Made by a program: the position numbers and the translations under genes. 64,000 nucleotides of DNA, from NCBI RefSeq assembly GCF_001618145.1, contig NZ_LQNF01000028.1, positions 1 to 64,000 of the forward strand, read 5' to 3'. Source of the stretch: Oceanobacillus damuensis. GTDB lineage: Bacteria; Bacillota; Bacilli; Bacillales; Amphibacillaceae. How positions within the stretch are numbered: the first letter of the stretch is position 1; the number at the start of each line of letters is the position of its first letter. Of the stretch, positions 10,388 through 19,553 are shown one piece after another. Under the pieces are notes generated by a model, which worked only from the letters and a program-made list of their open reading frames with translations, ran no database searches and had not been told where the DNA came from.

Positions 10388-10416
10388 TTCACATTTGGGC
10401 ATACGTATAATATAGT
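10388..10416 (+). promoter_or_regulatory. promoter of the T-box-controlled cysE-cysS operon
   Basis: TTCACA (10388-10393), a 17-base spacer and TATAGT (10411-10416). It starts just after the gltX stop and some 35-40 bases before the T-box stem I sequence. An alternative TATAAT lies at 10406 but has no good -35 element. Confidence 0.6.
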
Positions 10417-10451
10417 ATAAATAAAGCTTAGTGGTGGACTAAATATATGAA

Positions 10452-10692
10452 CGTTGAAAAGGGAAAGTAAAAACGGGCTGCTTATTCAGAGAGAATCACA
10501 TACGCTGTGAGTGATTTTAAGCAACTGTTTTGAAGTGCCCCTTGGAGTCTGTTATGGAAATTACAGTACATGACAGCGGTACTCTTCCGTTATGAGAGCT
10601 CAAGTTGGGAGATTTTTGATCTTCAAACAGAGTGGAACCGCGCATGTTAGCGTCTCTGTGTATATCGTACACAGGGGCGTTTTTATTTTTTT
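10452..10692 (+). promoter_or_regulatory. T-box riboswitch, cysteine specific
   Basis: Stem I elements (GAAAGTAAAA, CAGAGAGA) lead to a specifier loop TGAAGTGCCCC, in which the specifier codon is TGC (10536-10538), for cysteine. The conserved T-box sequence AGTGGAACCGCGC occupies 10631-10643. The competing terminator is formed by GTCTCTGTGTA and TACACAGGGGC with a T tract (10652-10690). Uncharged tRNA-Cys is expected to stabilise the antiterminator and allow transcription of cysE-cysS. Confidence 0.95.
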
Positions 10693-10737
10693 CATATGCC
10701 AAGTTTTCTAACAAATAAGGTGATGGGGGTCGACTCA

Positions 10738-11412
10738 ATGGGGATGTTTAAAACGATGAAAGAGGATATGGATGTGGTGTTCGAACAGGATCCTGCAGCC
10801 CGGACCTATTTGGAAGTATTGTTAACTTACGCAGGACTGCATGCGGTGTGGGCACATCGTATGGCACACTGGTTTTTCAAAAGGAAGCTATTTTTTATTG
10901 CTCGTGCAATATCTCAGATCAGCCGATTTTTTACAGGCATAGAAATACATCCAGGAGCAAAAATTGGAAGACGTCTGTTTATTGATCATGGAATGGGAGT
11001 TGTCGTGGGAGAAACATGCGAAATCGGCAATAATGTCACGATATTCCAAGGGGTTACGCTTGGAGGCACAGGAAAAGAAAAAGGGAAACGGCATCCTACG
11101 GTTAAAGATAATGCACTTATTTCTACGGGGGCAAAAGTTCTAGGTGCGATTACAATCGGTGAGAATTCAAAGGTCGGTGGCGGATCTGTCGTGCTCAAGG
11201 ATGTACCGGACAATTCGACAGTTGTTGGAGTGCCTGGCAGAGTCGTTGTACAGGATGGGGAGAAGGTAAGAAGAGACCTTGATCACCATAAAATCCCGGA
11301 CCCTGTGTTAGACCGTTGTGAGCATTTACAGGAGCAAATTGATTCTTTAAAAGCAGAAATCGCTTTGTTGAGAGAAGGGAGCAAGGAATACCATGTCAAT
11401 AAAAATTTATAA
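10738..11412 (+). CDS. cysE: Serine O-acetyltransferase
   Basis: A 224-residue CysE that acetylates serine to O-acetylserine, the first step of cysteine synthesis. A short helical N-terminus precedes a left-handed beta-helix of hexapeptide repeats (about 65-170) with the active-site region [16 protein letters not shown] and the loop [12 protein letters not shown]. The ATG at 10738 was chosen because it lies six or seven bases after GATGGGGGT and fits the family N-terminus; another ATG follows two codons later. The 3' end overlaps cysS by 20 bases, so both genes answer to the T-box. Confidence 0.95.
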   Translation: MGMFKTMKEDMDVVFEQDPAARTYLEVLLTYAGLHAVWAHRMAHWFFKRKLFFIARAISQISRFFTGIEIHPGAKIGRRLFIDHGMGVVVGETCEIGNNVTIFQGVTLGGTGKEKGKRHPTVKDNALISTGAKVLGAITIGENSKVGGGSVVLKDVPDNSTVVGVPGRVVVQDGEKVRRDLDHHKIPDPVLDRCEHLQEQIDSLKAEIALLREGSKEYHVNKNL

Positions 11413-12793
11413 TACGCTGACAAGAAATAAGGAAGATTTTAAACCACTTGAAGAAGGTAAAGTGAGTATGTATGTCTGTGGGCCGACGGTTTATAACTAT
11501 ATTCATATAGGAAATGCAAGACCTGCTATTGTGTTTGATACGGTAAGGAGATATTTTGAATATAAAGGTTTTGATGTTGATTATGTATTGAATTTTACCG
11601 ACGTTGACGACAAGATTATCAAGACGGCAAACGAATTGGGAGTAGAAGTCCCTGAACTCGCAGACAAATTTATCCAGGCCTATTTGGAAGATGTGGGGGC
11701 ACTGGGGGTCAAGAAGGCTACACATAATCCACGGGTCATGGAAGCGATGGATGATATAATTCGTTTTATTGATGTGCTTATTCAGAAAGAATATGCCTAT
11801 GAAGCCGAGGGTGATGTCTACTTTAAGCCGCGAGCATTTGAAGGATATGGAAAGCTGTCCCATCAGTCCATTGATGAACTTCGCTCCGGTGCAAGAATTC
11901 AGATTGGCGAGAAAAAGGATGATCCGCTTGATTTTGCCCTTTGGAAAAAAGCGATAGACGGACAAATCTCATGGGATTCACCTTGGGGGAAAGGACGCCC
12001 TGGATGGCATATTGAGTGCTCGGCAATGGTAAAGAAATATCTTGGTGACACAATCGATATTCATGCAGGAGGGCAGGATCTGGCATTTCCTCATCATGAA
12101 AATGAGATTGCCCAATCCGAAGCCATGAATGGTCATACGTTTGCAAACTATTGGATGCATAATGGGTATATTAATATCAATAATGAAAAAATGTCCAAAT
12201 CTCTCGGTAATTTTGTGCTCACAAGAGATCTGATCGCAAACCACGATCCTAAGGTTCTGAGGTTCTTTATGCTCAGTGTGCATTATCGGAATCCAATTAA
12301 TTTCACGGAGGAATTGCTTGAAAGTGCAAAAAACAGCTATGATCGAATCAAGACAGCTTACCAAAATCTGGAGCACCGTAAACAGTCAAGCATGAATCTG
12401 GTCGATGATACGGATAGTTGGATAACAAAAGTCGATGAGATGAAAAAACGTTTTGAGACTGAGATGGATGACGACTTTAATACTGCAAATGCTATTTCTG
12501 TACTATTTGACTTGTCCAAAGAAGCAAACGTGTACCTCCAGTCTAAACAGACATCTGCAAAAGTTATTGAATACTTCCAGAAAACGATGCTGTCGCTGCT
12601 TCAAGTACTCGGAATTGATTTGGCTGAAACAGACGTGCTCTTGGATGAGACGATTGAAGAACTTATTGAAGAAAGAAATAAAGCAAGGAAAACCCGTGAT
12701 TTTGCACGTGCGGATGAGATAAGGGACTTATTGAAAGAAAAGAATATCATTTTGGAAGATACACCTCAAGGGGTTCGTTGGAAAAGAGGGTAA
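11393..12793 (+). CDS. cysS: Cysteinyl-tRNA synthetase
   Basis: A 466-residue class I synthetase. The zinc-ligand cysteine is C29 in MYVCGPT, the HIGH-type motif is HIGNAR just after, further zinc ligands lie in WHIECSAM and the [13 protein letters not shown] segment, and KMSKS is intact near residue 266. The C-terminal helical domain ends in the family-typical GVRWKRG. The start lies inside the cysE 3' end with GGGAGCAAGGA upstream. It is the main consumer of the cysteine made by the CysE pathway, which explains the shared T-box. Confidence 0.97.
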   Translation: MSIKIYNTLTRNKEDFKPLEEGKVSMYVCGPTVYNYIHIGNARPAIVFDTVRRYFEYKGFDVDYVLNFTDVDDKIIKTANELGVEVPELADKFIQAYLEDVGALGVKKATHNPRVMEAMDDIIRFIDVLIQKEYAYEAEGDVYFKPRAFEGYGKLSHQSIDELRSGARIQIGEKKDDPLDFALWKKAIDGQISWDSPWGKGRPGWHIECSAMVKKYLGDTIDIHAGGQDLAFPHHENEIAQSEAMNGHTFANYWMHNGYININNEKMSKSLGNFVLTRDLIANHDPKVLRFFMLSVHYRNPINFTEELLESAKNSYDRIKTAYQNLEHRKQSSMNLVDDTDSWITKVDEMKKRFETEMDDDFNTANAISVLFDLSKEANVYLQSKQTSAKVIEYFQKTMLSLLQVLGIDLAETDVLLDETIEELIEERNKARKTRDFARADEIRDLLKEKNIILEDTPQGVRWKRG

Positions 12794-12795
12794 CC

Positions 12796-13197
12796 ATGAA
12801 AATGGATGTAAAACAGATGAAAAGCTTAGCCTTGGCCTATATGGGTGATGCTACTTACGAGGTCCATGTGCGAGAGTACTTGCTTCGGAAAGGGAAGGTT
12901 AAGCCTAATCAGCTGCATCGTGAGGCAGTAGGCTTTGTATCCGGGAAATCTCAAGCGGCTGTCATTCTCCATTGGCTGAATCAGGAAGGGTTTCTGAGTG
13001 AGGAAGAAGCGAGCATTGTGGCCCGGGGAAGAAATGCCAAATCCGGTACAATCCCAAAGAATATCAGTGTACAGACGTATCGTTACAGTACTGCATTCGA
13101 AGCTTTGCTCGGTTATCATCATTTATTGAAAAATGAAGAGAGGCTGAAGGAACTTATCGAAACAGCCATTCAATTTGTTGAAGAAAGGAGTGAATAG
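12796..13197 (+). CDS. mrnC: Mini-ribonuclease 3
   Basis: A 133-residue RNase III catalytic domain with no double-stranded RNA-binding domain, as usual for Mini-III. The family signature [16 protein letters not shown] is near residues 15-30. In Bacillus it matures the ends of 23S rRNA. The start is ATG 12796, two bases after the cysS stop, with GAGGG upstream; a TTG at 12778 lies inside cysS and is less likely. rlmB begins one base after the stop. Confidence 0.93.
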   Translation: MKMDVKQMKSLALAYMGDATYEVHVREYLLRKGKVKPNQLHREAVGFVSGKSQAAVILHWLNQEGFLSEEEASIVARGRNAKSGTIPKNISVQTYRYSTAFEALLGYHHLLKNEERLKELIETAIQFVEERSE

Positions 13198-13198
13198 T

Positions 13199-13945
13199 AT
13201 GGATCAGGAAATGATTATTGGCAAAAACCCAGTGATAGAGGCTTTAAAATCTGGTCATTCGGTTAACAAGGTATTGGTCTCAGAACAGTTGAATCCAAAT
13301 GTGTTAAGGAAATTAAATCAACTGGCAAGAGAAGCGGGGACAATTGTGCAAAAAGTGCCTAAATCCAAGCTGGACCAGATGGAGTCCGGGAATCACCAGG
13401 GAATAATAGCCTATGTTGCCTCCTACCAATATGCATCCATTGAGGATTTGTTCCAGCGTGCCGAGGAAAGAGAAGAAGATCCATTTTTCATTATTTTGGA
13501 TGAACTGGAGGACCCGCATAATTTGGGATCCATTTTACGTACAGCCGATGCGACGGGTGCACATGGAGTTATTATACCGAAAAGACGCTCTGTAGGTCTG
13601 ACAGCTACAGTAGCCAAAACGGCAGCGGGTGCAATAGAGCACATACCGGTAACGAGAGTGACGAATATCGCAAACACCATTGATGAACTGAAAGAACGGA
13701 ATGTGTGGGTAGTCGGCACAGAGGCAGAAGCGACGGAAGATTACCGTAAGCTTGATGGGAGCCTCCCGATAGCGCTGGTTATCGGGAATGAAGGAAAGGG
13801 CATAAGCAGATTGGTCCGCAAAAAGTGCGACTGGACGGTAAATCTCCCGATGAAAGGAAAGGTAACCTCCTTAAACGCCTCGGTGGCCTGCAGTCTGCTA
13901 TTGTACGAGGTGTACCGAAAAAGGTATCCGCTGGGTGAGGCATAA
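13199..13945 (+). CDS. rlmB: 23S rRNA 2'-O-methyltransferase RlmB, SPOUT class
   Basis: A 248-residue SPOUT (TrmH-type) methyltransferase: an L30e-like RNA-binding N-domain (about 1-75), then the knotted SAM domain with DELEDPHNLGSILRTADA, the motif NEGKGISRLVRKKCD and the knot motif LNASVACSLLLYEV. It methylates a ribose in 23S rRNA (Gm2251 in E. coli numbering). The ATG at 13199 with GAAAGGAG upstream is preferred to an in-frame start within mrnC. The stop overlaps the rae1 start (TAATG). Confidence 0.93.
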   Translation: MDQEMIIGKNPVIEALKSGHSVNKVLVSEQLNPNVLRKLNQLAREAGTIVQKVPKSKLDQMESGNHQGIIAYVASYQYASIEDLFQRAEEREEDPFFIILDELEDPHNLGSILRTADATGAHGVIIPKRRSVGLTATVAKTAAGAIEHIPVTRVTNIANTIDELKERNVWVVGTEAEATEDYRKLDGSLPIALVIGNEGKGISRLVRKKCDWTVNLPMKGKVTSLNASVACSLLLYEVYRKRYPLGEA

Positions 13946-14454
13946 TGGTTGTTCTTGTTGTAGATGGATACAATATCATTGGTGCGTGGGAAGAATTGCA
14001 GCGACTGAAGGAAAAAGACATTGGACAGGCTCGTGACCGCCTAATTGAACGAATGGCGGAATACCAGGCATATTCTGGCCATCGTGTCATTGTTGTTTTT
14101 GATGCTTATTATGTTAAAGGTATTGCAAGCAAGCTGCATCAGTATAAAGTTGATGTTATTTTTACAAAAGAGAAAGAAACGGCAGATGAGTGTATTGAGA
14201 AGCTTGTAAAAAAAATAAAAAATATTAAAACCCAAGTTTATGTGGCCACTTCCGATTATGCCGAACAACGAACGATTTTCGGACAAGGAGCACTGCGGAA
14301 ATCCGCTCGGGAACTGCTTATTGAAATGACTGATATAGATCGCGAAATCAAGGCCAGCATTGAGATCCACAAGAAAGACCAGCCTCTGACCAAAATTGAA
14401 TTGGACCAGGAAATTTTGGAGAAATTCGAGAAGATGAGAAGAGGAGAAACATAG
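13945..14454 (+). CDS. rae1: NYN-domain endoribonuclease, Rae1/YacP type
   Basis: A 169-residue NYN/PIN-like nuclease. The N-terminal motif LVVDGYNIIGAW (4-15) contributes the first catalytic aspartate, and VFDAYY and ATSDYAEQ carry later conserved acidic residues. In B. subtilis Rae1 (YacP) enters the ribosomal A site and cleaves certain mRNAs during translation. Its start overlaps the rlmB stop by one base. A terminator follows directly. Confidence 0.9.
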   Translation: MVVLVVDGYNIIGAWEELQRLKEKDIGQARDRLIERMAEYQAYSGHRVIVVFDAYYVKGIASKLHQYKVDVIFTKEKETADECIEKLVKKIKNIKTQVYVATSDYAEQRTIFGQGALRKSARELLIEMTDIDREIKASIEIHKKDQPLTKIELDQEILEKFEKMRRGET

Positions 14455-14484
14455 CATAAGAGTCAGACTTTTATGCTTTTTCTA
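14453..14484 (+). terminator. terminator after rae1
   Basis: AGCATAAGAG...TTATGCT arms with a T tract close the gltX-side gene run. The sigH promoter starts 35 bases later. Confidence 0.75.
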
Positions 14485-14518
14485 CATTTTTCGTCATGTA
14501 ATCGCTTATCATGTCGTG

Positions 14519-14548
14519 TTGACGTCAAAGAAATTATTACTGTATAAT
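14519..14548 (+). promoter_or_regulatory. sigma-A promoter of sigH
   Basis: TTGACG (14519-14524), an 18-base spacer and TATAAT (14543-14548). It is about 40 bases upstream of the sigH start codon. Confidence 0.8.
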
Positions 14549-14586
14549 ATTCCCTAAAGCGACTGCTGGGTAGTTGGGAGGCGATC

Positions 14587-15240
14587 TTGGTGAAGGTTGA
14601 GCAGATAGAAACAGACGACATACGTATCGATGAACTTGATGATAACGATTTGCTGCAACTGGTTCGTCAAGGGAATAGCCGCGCTTTGGATACTTTGATA
14701 AATAAATACATAAACTTTGTGAGGGCAAAAGCCCGAACTTATTTTTTGGTAGGTGCAGATAAAGAGGATATTATTCAGGAAGGAATGATAGGTCTCTATA
14801 AAGCTATTCGGGACTATGACGGGGACAAGCTTTCTTCGTTTAAAGCATTTGCCGAGCTATGTGTTACACGTCAAATCATTACCGCGATCAAAACGGCCAC
14901 AAGACAGAAACATATTCCCCTTAATTCCTATGTTTCTTTGGACAAGCCAATCTATGACGAGGAATCTGATCGTACCTTACTTGATATAATCGGAGGTTCA
15001 AAGGAAATTGACCCACAGGAAATGCTTATTAATCAGGAAGATTACGGAAATATGGAATATAAATTATCTGAATTGTTAAGCGATCTGGAGAAAAAAGTGC
15101 TGCATTTATATCTGGATGGAAGAACCTATCAGGAAATTTCCGTCAGTTTAAACAGACATGTCAAATCGATTGACAATGCTTTGCAGCGTGTGAAAAGGAA
15201 GCTGGAGCAACTGCTGGAAGCCAATGGTGTGAATTTCTAG
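14587..15240 (+). CDS. sigH: RNA polymerase sigma factor SigH
   Basis: A 217-residue sigma-70-family factor. Region 2 is visible in FVRAKARTYFLVGADKEDIIQEG and the -10-recognition helix FKAFAELCVTRQIITAI; region 4 lies in YQEISVSLNRHVKSIDNALQRVKRKL. In Bacillus SigH drives entry into stationary phase and sporulation, so its presence fits a spore former. The start may be TTG 14587 or GTG 14590; both lie behind GGGAGGCG. Confidence 0.96.
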   Translation: MVKVEQIETDDIRIDELDDNDLLQLVRQGNSRALDTLINKYINFVRAKARTYFLVGADKEDIIQEGMIGLYKAIRDYDGDKLSSFKAFAELCVTRQIITAIKTATRQKHIPLNSYVSLDKPIYDEESDRTLLDIIGGSKEIDPQEMLINQEDYGNMEYKLSELLSDLEKKVLHLYLDGRTYQEISVSLNRHVKSIDNALQRVKRKLEQLLEANGVNF

Positions 15241-15330
15241 CAAATGCCACAATTCGACAGGTCGTTGACACAATATGGCAACCATGCTACATTTATAAGA
15301 GTAAAAATACCCTGCATGTGGGGTGAGGTA

Positions 15331-15480
15331 ATGAGTAATAAAATAACTTTATCGTGTGCAATTTGTTCGAGCAGAAATTATTCAACTAACAAAAATGTAT
15401 CCACAAAATCTACAAGATTAGAAGTAAAGAAATATTGCAAGACATGTGGAAAGCATACATTGCATCGCGAGACTAAATAA
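15331..15480 (+). CDS. rpmG: 50S ribosomal protein L33, zinc-binding form
   Basis: A 49-residue L33 with two CxxC pairs (CAIC and CKTC), i.e. the zinc-containing paralogue. The start is ATG 15331 behind GGGGTGAGG; an in-frame upstream ATG at 15244 would add 29 residues foreign to the family and is rejected. It lies in the conserved sigH-rpmG-secE-nusG order. Confidence 0.95.
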   Translation: MSNKITLSCAICSSRNYSTNKNVSTKSTRLEVKKYCKTCGKHTLHRETK

Positions 15481-15554
15481 AGCAGTACCATTTTAGGGGA
15501 ACTCCTGGAATGTTCGGTGAAAATGAGAGTTAGGTAGGTTCGGGGGGTACAAGC

Positions 15555-15728
15555 ATGTTTAAATTTCTGAAAAACGTCTCTAGAGAGATGAAAAAAGTCA
15601 GTTGGCCAAAAGGTAAGGAACTAACAAATTATACAATCATTGTTATTTCGACTGTTGTTTTTGTAGCGCTGTTCTTTTTCGTTGTAGATCTTGGGATAAC
15701 GCAGATTTTAAATGCATTTTTTGAATAA
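15555..15728 (+). CDS. secE: Preprotein translocase subunit SecE
   Basis: A 57-residue protein, short as in most Gram-positive SecE. The amphipathic start FLKNVSREMKKVSWPKGKE carries the universal SWP motif, followed by one membrane helix (about 26-46). It clamps SecY in the SecYEG channel. ATG start; a GGGGGG ribosome site lies nine or so bases upstream. Confidence 0.96.
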   Translation: MFKFLKNVSREMKKVSWPKGKELTNYTIIVISTVVFVALFFFVVDLGITQILNAFFE

Positions 15729-15773
15729 TTAAGCTATAATATAGCTATACTGAAAAAATGATATTCCTTTTAT

Positions 15774-15802
15774 AAAACCCGGAGAAAAAACGGGTTTTTT
15801 AA
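15774..15802 (+). terminator. terminator or attenuator between secE and nusG
   Basis: AAAACCCG and CGGGTTTT are separated by nine bases and followed by more Ts. It lies 45 bases after secE, so nusG is likely also served by its own promoter in the 140 bases that follow; none is clear-cut. Confidence 0.82.
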
Positions 15803-15943
15803 TATTGGCAGAAAAACCGTTAATCTAAAAGGATGCATGCCGGTTTGGTTATGCAAAGGCTGGGTATGGCTGTCCAGATAGAGTTGACTTATAAATAATT
15901 ATCTCTGCAAGGGAGGGAAGGACAAGGTATTGTCCTGAAGTAA

Positions 15944-16480
15944 ATGGAGAAGAATTGGTATGTGGTTCATACGTATTCCGGATATGAGAACAAAGTAAAA
16001 ATGAATCTGGAAAAAAGAGTGGAAACAATGGGTATGGAAGATAAAATCTTCCGAGTGATTGTTCCAGAAGATGAAGAAACAGAAATAAAAGAGGGCAAAA
16101 AGAAAGTTACGAAAAAGAAATCATTTCCAGGATATGTATTAACAGAAATGATCATGACAGACGATTCCTGGTATGTAGTAAGGAATACCCCAGGTGTCAC
16201 TGGTTTTGTCGGTTCTAGCGGCCATGGCGCCAAACCGACACCGTTAATGCCCGGAGAAATTGATGTCGTATTAAAACGCATGGGTGAAGCAGCTCCAACA
16301 GTTCAAGTTGATTTTGAAATGAAGGAAAATGTTCGTGTTGCCGATGGTCCGTTTACTGATTTCACAGGAACGATAGAGCATATCGACATCGATAAACAGA
16401 AAGTCAAAGTTCATGTAAATATGTTCGGAAGAGAAACACCTGTTGAATTGGATTTCTCACAAGTAGAAAAGCTTTCTTAA
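15944..16480 (+). CDS. nusG: Transcription termination/antitermination protein NusG
   Basis: A 178-residue NusG. The NGN domain (about 1-110) starts with the standard KNWYVVHTYSGYE, and the KOW domain (about 125-178) contains VADGPFTDFTG. It binds RNA polymerase and, in Bacillus, promotes pausing. ATG start behind a long purine-rich stretch (GGGAGGGAAGGA) about 20 bases away. Complete and ordinary in length. Confidence 0.97.
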   Translation: MEKNWYVVHTYSGYENKVKMNLEKRVETMGMEDKIFRVIVPEDEETEIKEGKKKVTKKKSFPGYVLTEMIMTDDSWYVVRNTPGVTGFVGSSGHGAKPTPLMPGEIDVVLKRMGEAAPTVQVDFEMKENVRVADGPFTDFTGTIEHIDIDKQKVKVHVNMFGRETPVELDFSQVEKLS

Positions 16481-16580
16481 TAGAATAAGATAGAATGTAA
16501 AAATTGGTAACAAATTAACTTTTACGCCCAGCTTGTCTGGGCTGATCAAGGCGCATGTACTTTTGTTTTTTTTTGGACAC

Positions 16581-16609
16581 TTGCATTATTATTTAATACG
16601 TGGTAAAAT
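16581..16609 (+). promoter_or_regulatory. promoter of rplK-rplA
   Basis: TTGCAT (16581-16586), a 17-base spacer and TAAAAT (16604-16609). It follows a GCCCAG/CTGGGC hairpin at about 16527-16543 and a T-rich stretch, which may terminate nusG transcription. Confidence 0.65.
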
Positions 16610-16655
16610 TCTTTTGTTAATCATGCCCTGAATACAGGAGCATTTGTAAATATGA

Positions 16656-16696
16656 GTGGGAGGGTATCCAAAACAATAACAGGACCCTATTACCAC
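16656..16696 (+). promoter_or_regulatory. probable ribosomal protein L1 binding site in the rplK leader
   Basis: GTGGGAGGGT (16656-16665) can pair with ACCCTATTACCAC (16684-16696) to give GTGG/CCAC and GGGT/ACCC helices around a purine internal loop, the architecture of the L1 site on 23S rRNA. A similar site precedes rplA. L1 autoregulation by mRNA mimicry is established in other bacteria; the assignment here is from pattern. Confidence 0.6.
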
Positions 16697-16723
16697 ATCA
16701 CGGACTTTAAGGAGGTGTGTCTC

Positions 16724-17149
16724 GTGGCTAAAAAAGTAATCAAATTAGTTAAATTGCAAATCCCGGCTGGTAAAGCAAATCCAGCACCGCCAGTAGGACC
16801 GGCACTAGGTCAAGCAGGCGTTAACATCATGGGATTCTGTAAAGAATTCAATGCTCGTACACAAGAACAAGCGGGTTTAATTATCCCTGTTGAAATTACG
16901 GTATTTGAAGACCGTTCATTTACATTCATCACTAAAACTCCGCCGGCAGCTGTTCTTTTGAAGAAAGCAGCAGGTATCGAGTCAGGTTCTGGTGAACCGA
17001 ACAAGAATAAAGTCGCAACAGTAAAACGCGATAAAGTAAAAGAAATAGCAGAAACTAAAATGCCTGATTTAAACGCCGCTGATGTAGAAGCAGCGATGCG
17101 CATGGTTGAAGGAACTGCACGCAGCATGGGAATTACAATCGAAGACTAA
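16724..17149 (+). CDS. rplK: 50S ribosomal protein L11
   Basis: A 141-residue L11 with the proline-rich N-domain ([22 protein letters not shown]) and the C-terminal rRNA-binding domain. It forms the GTPase-associated centre with L10 and L12 and is needed for RelA-type stringent signalling. The start is GTG 16724, seven bases after AAGGAGGTG; an upstream ATG at 16652 would read through the leader and the L1 site and is rejected. Confidence 0.96.
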   Translation: MAKKVIKLVKLQIPAGKANPAPPVGPALGQAGVNIMGFCKEFNARTQEQAGLIIPVEITVFEDRSFTFITKTPPAAVLLKKAAGIESGSGEPNKNKVATVKRDKVKEIAETKMPDLNAADVEAAMRMVEGTARSMGITIED

Positions 17150-17237
17150 TGACAAAAAACTGAAAGCGGCCGGACAGAGTATTCTTTCTGACCGCTGCAG
17201 CTTGAATGTGTTGCTTCGAAAAAACAAATACGGTACA

Positions 17238-17272
17238 GGTTGCGGCTGGGTAACCATTCGCAACCTTTTTCG
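17238..17272 (+). terminator. terminator/attenuator between rplK and rplA
   Basis: GGTTGCG and CGCAACC are separated by 14 bases and followed by TTTTT. It sits inside the rplK-rplA operon, upstream of the second L1-type site, so it may set the ratio of the two transcripts. Confidence 0.7.
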
Positions 17273-17333
17273 TGAATGCCCTGGACAGCTACTGGTTCAT
17301 TGCATGCATTATAAAAGCCAGGTGCTTTTATAA

Positions 17334-17359
17334 GTGGGAGGTATTACCGTTATAACCAC
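17334..17359 (+). promoter_or_regulatory. second probable L1 binding site, in the rplA leader
   Basis: GTGGGAGGT...ACCGTTATAACCAC folds with GTGG/CCAC closing pairs and an inner GGT/ACC hairpin, resembling the site at 16656. It lies 18 bases upstream of the rplA start, well placed to block translation when free L1 accumulates. Confidence 0.58.
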
Positions 17360-17377
17360 AATAGAGGAGGAAATAAA

Positions 17378-18070
17378 ATGGCAAAAAGAGGTAAAAAGTT
17401 TCAAGAAGCTGCAAAGCTTGTTGATCGCACAAAAAGTTATGAAGTAAAAGAAGCTGTTGCACTTGCTAAGCAAACTGCTAAAGCTAACTTTGACGAAACA
17501 GTTGAAGCTGCTTTCCGTCTTGGAGTAGATCCTAAGAAAGCAGATCAGCAAATTCGCGGAGCTTTCGTATTACCGCACGGAACTGGTAAAACACAACGTG
17601 TGTTGGTATTCGCTAAAGGCGAGAAAGCAAAAGAAGCCGAAGCTGCTGGAGCAGACTTCGTAGGAGAAGCGGAATTCATCGAAAAAATCAACAAAGGCTG
17701 GTTTGATTTCGACGTAATCGTTGCAACTCCTGACATGATGGCTGAAGTTGGTAAACTTGGTCGTGTACTAGGACCAAAAGGCCTTATGCCAAACCCTAAA
17801 ACTGGAACAGTAACTTTCGAAGTTGAAAAAGCTGTTAAAGATATTAAAGCAGGAAAAGTGGAATACCGTGTAGACAAGTCTGCAAATATCCATGTTCCTA
17901 TCGGCAAAATTTCATTTGAAGATGAAAAATTAGTTGAAAACTTTGTTGCACTTACTGAACAACTTGTGAAGGTTAAACCACAAGCTTCTAAAGGTGTTTA
18001 CATGAAAAATGTTTCGATCGCATCTACAATGGGACCTGGAATTAAAGTTGACGTATCTAGTTTCCGTTAA
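17378..18070 (+). CDS. rplA: 50S ribosomal protein L1
   Basis: A 230-residue L1 with the two-domain fold: [16 protein letters not shown] at the N-terminus and the signature [17 protein letters not shown] in the centre. It binds the 23S stalk next to the E site and, by family knowledge, represses its own mRNA. ATG start behind AGAGGAGG. The next gene, rplJ, has its own promoter and leader. Confidence 0.97.
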   Translation: MAKRGKKFQEAAKLVDRTKSYEVKEAVALAKQTAKANFDETVEAAFRLGVDPKKADQQIRGAFVLPHGTGKTQRVLVFAKGEKAKEAEAAGADFVGEAEFIEKINKGWFDFDVIVATPDMMAEVGKLGRVLGPKGLMPNPKTGTVTFEVEKAVKDIKAGKVEYRVDKSANIHVPIGKISFEDEKLVENFVALTEQLVKVKPQASKGVYMKNVSIASTMGPGIKVDVSSFR

Positions 18071-18077
18071 TTAGGTA

Positions 18078-18106
18078 TTGACTTTTTTCTGAGCTTTTGT
18101 TATGCT
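18078..18106 (+). promoter_or_regulatory. promoter of rplJ-rplL
   Basis: TTGACT (18078-18083), a 17-base spacer and TATGCT (18101-18106), starting eight bases after the rplA stop. The predicted transcript begins just ahead of the L10 leader. Confidence 0.78.
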
Positions 18107-18124
18107 AAACTCCGTTATATAAAC

Positions 18125-18260
18125 GAATACGTTATACCGTAGACAGTAGGGGCGAGGATTCGCTTAATCAACCTGCCGAGGTGTTTATAAACAAATGAGA
18201 TGTCCGAAAGATTTCCGTTTGTTATATTAAGCTCCCATGTCTGCATGGGAGCTTTTGCTT
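18125..18260 (+). promoter_or_regulatory. ribosomal protein L10 leader
   Basis: The region between the promoter and rplJ holds the conserved features of the firmicute L10 leader (GACAGTAGGGGCGAGG, CCTGCCGAGGTG with the kink-turn-like segment, and CCGAAAG). It ends in a strong terminator hairpin AAGCTCCCATG/CATGGGAGCTT (18229-18254) plus Ts. L10(L12)4 binding is expected to favour termination and so repress rplJ-rplL. Confidence 0.88.
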
Positions 18261-18325
18261 CGTCTACTCGAATTTTCGATTTTTGAACGGTGTAATGATA
18301 GTGAATATCTATAGGAGGTGGAACA

Positions 18326-18826
18326 ATGTCTGGAATAATTGAAAAGAAAAAACAAGTGGTTGATGAAATCACTGAAAAATTCCGTGCGAGTCAAACTGCA
18401 GTAGTTGTTGATTACCGTGGACTTGATGTAGCAGAAGTAACTGCACTACGTAAAGAGCTTCGCGACGCAGGGATTGAGTTTAAAGTTTACAAAAACACAA
18501 TGACCCGCCGTGCAGTTGAGGCCGTTGAATTAAATGACCTTAACGAGGTGTTGGTAGGACCAACAGCTATTGCATTCAGTAATGATGATGTAGTAGCTCC
18601 TGCAAGAATTCTGAATAACTTCATGAAAGAACATGAAGCTTTGGAAATCAAAGGTGGAGTGATTGAAGGTAAGGTTGCATCGCTTGAACAAATTAAAGAG
18701 CTTGCCGATCTTCCGAACTACGAAGGTATGGTATCTATGCTGCTTAGCGTACTTCAAGCACCTATCCGTAACTTTGCTTATGTTACAAAAGCTGTTGCAG
18801 AACAAAAAGAAGAACAAGGCGCATAA
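18326..18826 (+). CDS. rplJ: 50S ribosomal protein L10
   Basis: A 166-residue L10: the N-terminal rRNA-binding domain ([21 protein letters not shown] and [18 protein letters not shown]) and a C-terminal helix that docks L7/L12 dimers. It builds the stalk base. ATG start behind ATAGGAGGTGG. Probably regulated through the leader at 18125. Confidence 0.97.
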   Translation: MSGIIEKKKQVVDEITEKFRASQTAVVVDYRGLDVAEVTALRKELRDAGIEFKVYKNTMTRRAVEAVELNDLNEVLVGPTAIAFSNDDVVAPARILNNFMKEHEALEIKGGVIEGKVASLEQIKELADLPNYEGMVSMLLSVLQAPIRNFAYVTKAVAEQKEEQGA

Positions 18827-18880
18827 TTTGTGGCCACGAAATACAATTAAAACCCAAAAATTATTAGGAGGAATTATATC

Positions 18881-19243
18881 ATGACTAACGAAGAAATGAT
18901 TAGCGCGATCAAAGAAATGTCTGTATTAGAATTAAATGACTTAGTTAAAGCAATCGAAGAAGAATTTGGAGTAACTGCTGCTGCACCAGTTGCTGCTGGT
19001 GCTGCTGCAGGCGGAGCTGCTGAAGCAGAACAAACTGAATTTGATGTTGTACTTACAAGTGCTGGAGCATCTAAAATCAAAGTTGTTAAAGCGGTTCGTG
19101 AAATCACTGGTCTTGGTCTTAAAGACGCAAAAGACATGGTTGACAATGCACCAAAAGCAATTAAAGAAGGCGTTGCTAAAGAAGAAGCTGAAGAAGTTAA
19201 AGCTAAACTTGAAGAAGCGGGCGCTGGTGTAGAAGTTAAATAA
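18881..19243 (+). CDS. rplL: 50S ribosomal protein L7/L12
   Basis: A 120-residue stalk protein: N-terminal dimerisation helices, an alanine/glycine-rich hinge (about 38-50) and a C-terminal factor-binding domain with [23 protein letters not shown]. It recruits EF-Tu, EF-G and IF2. ATG start behind TTAGGAGG, 54 bases after rplJ. Confidence 0.97.
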   Translation: MTNEEMISAIKEMSVLELNDLVKAIEEEFGVTAAAPVAAGAAAGGAAEAEQTEFDVVLTSAGASKIKVVKAVREITGLGLKDAKDMVDNAPKAIKEGVAKEEAEEVKAKLEEAGAGVEVK

Positions 19244-19260
19244 TTAAGTTTTTAAATAAT

Positions 19261-19293
19261 AGGAGCTCGTCGTATTTTCGGCGGGCTTTTTAT
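19261..19293 (+). terminator. terminator after rplL; rest of the 310-base gap
   Basis: GGAGCTCGTCG and a near-complementary CGGCGGGCT precede TTTTTAT. The rest of the gap (19294-19553) contains GCCGCAT/ATGCGGC arms about 60 bases apart (19355-19424) and a perfect AACTTAATC/GATTAAGTT hairpin (19451-19472), the latter followed by TTTA. No gene is seen there. Confidence 0.65.
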
Positions 19294-19553
19294 CTCGAAA
19301 TCCTCTGGAATATATGGTGATAAGATTACTTTATGGGGATTTGCAAAAAAAACGCCGCATGCCGGAACGAAAATTTGCTATACCTCACAATGATGTGGAA
19401 TAAGTTTTTTCGGGGCGGATGCGGCATTATTCTATTTCCGATAATGACACAACTTAATCAGATGATTAAGTTTTACTATATATATTTTGGTGAGAGCGAT
19501 GAGCTTTCCTATCTCTTCTGAAATCCAAATACAATGTCAAAGTAGGTGCCCAT

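Noticed and set aside
19333-19521. 62-codon frame between rplL and rsmC
   Set aside because: It runs across inverted repeats, lacks a ribosome site and has no recognisable product.
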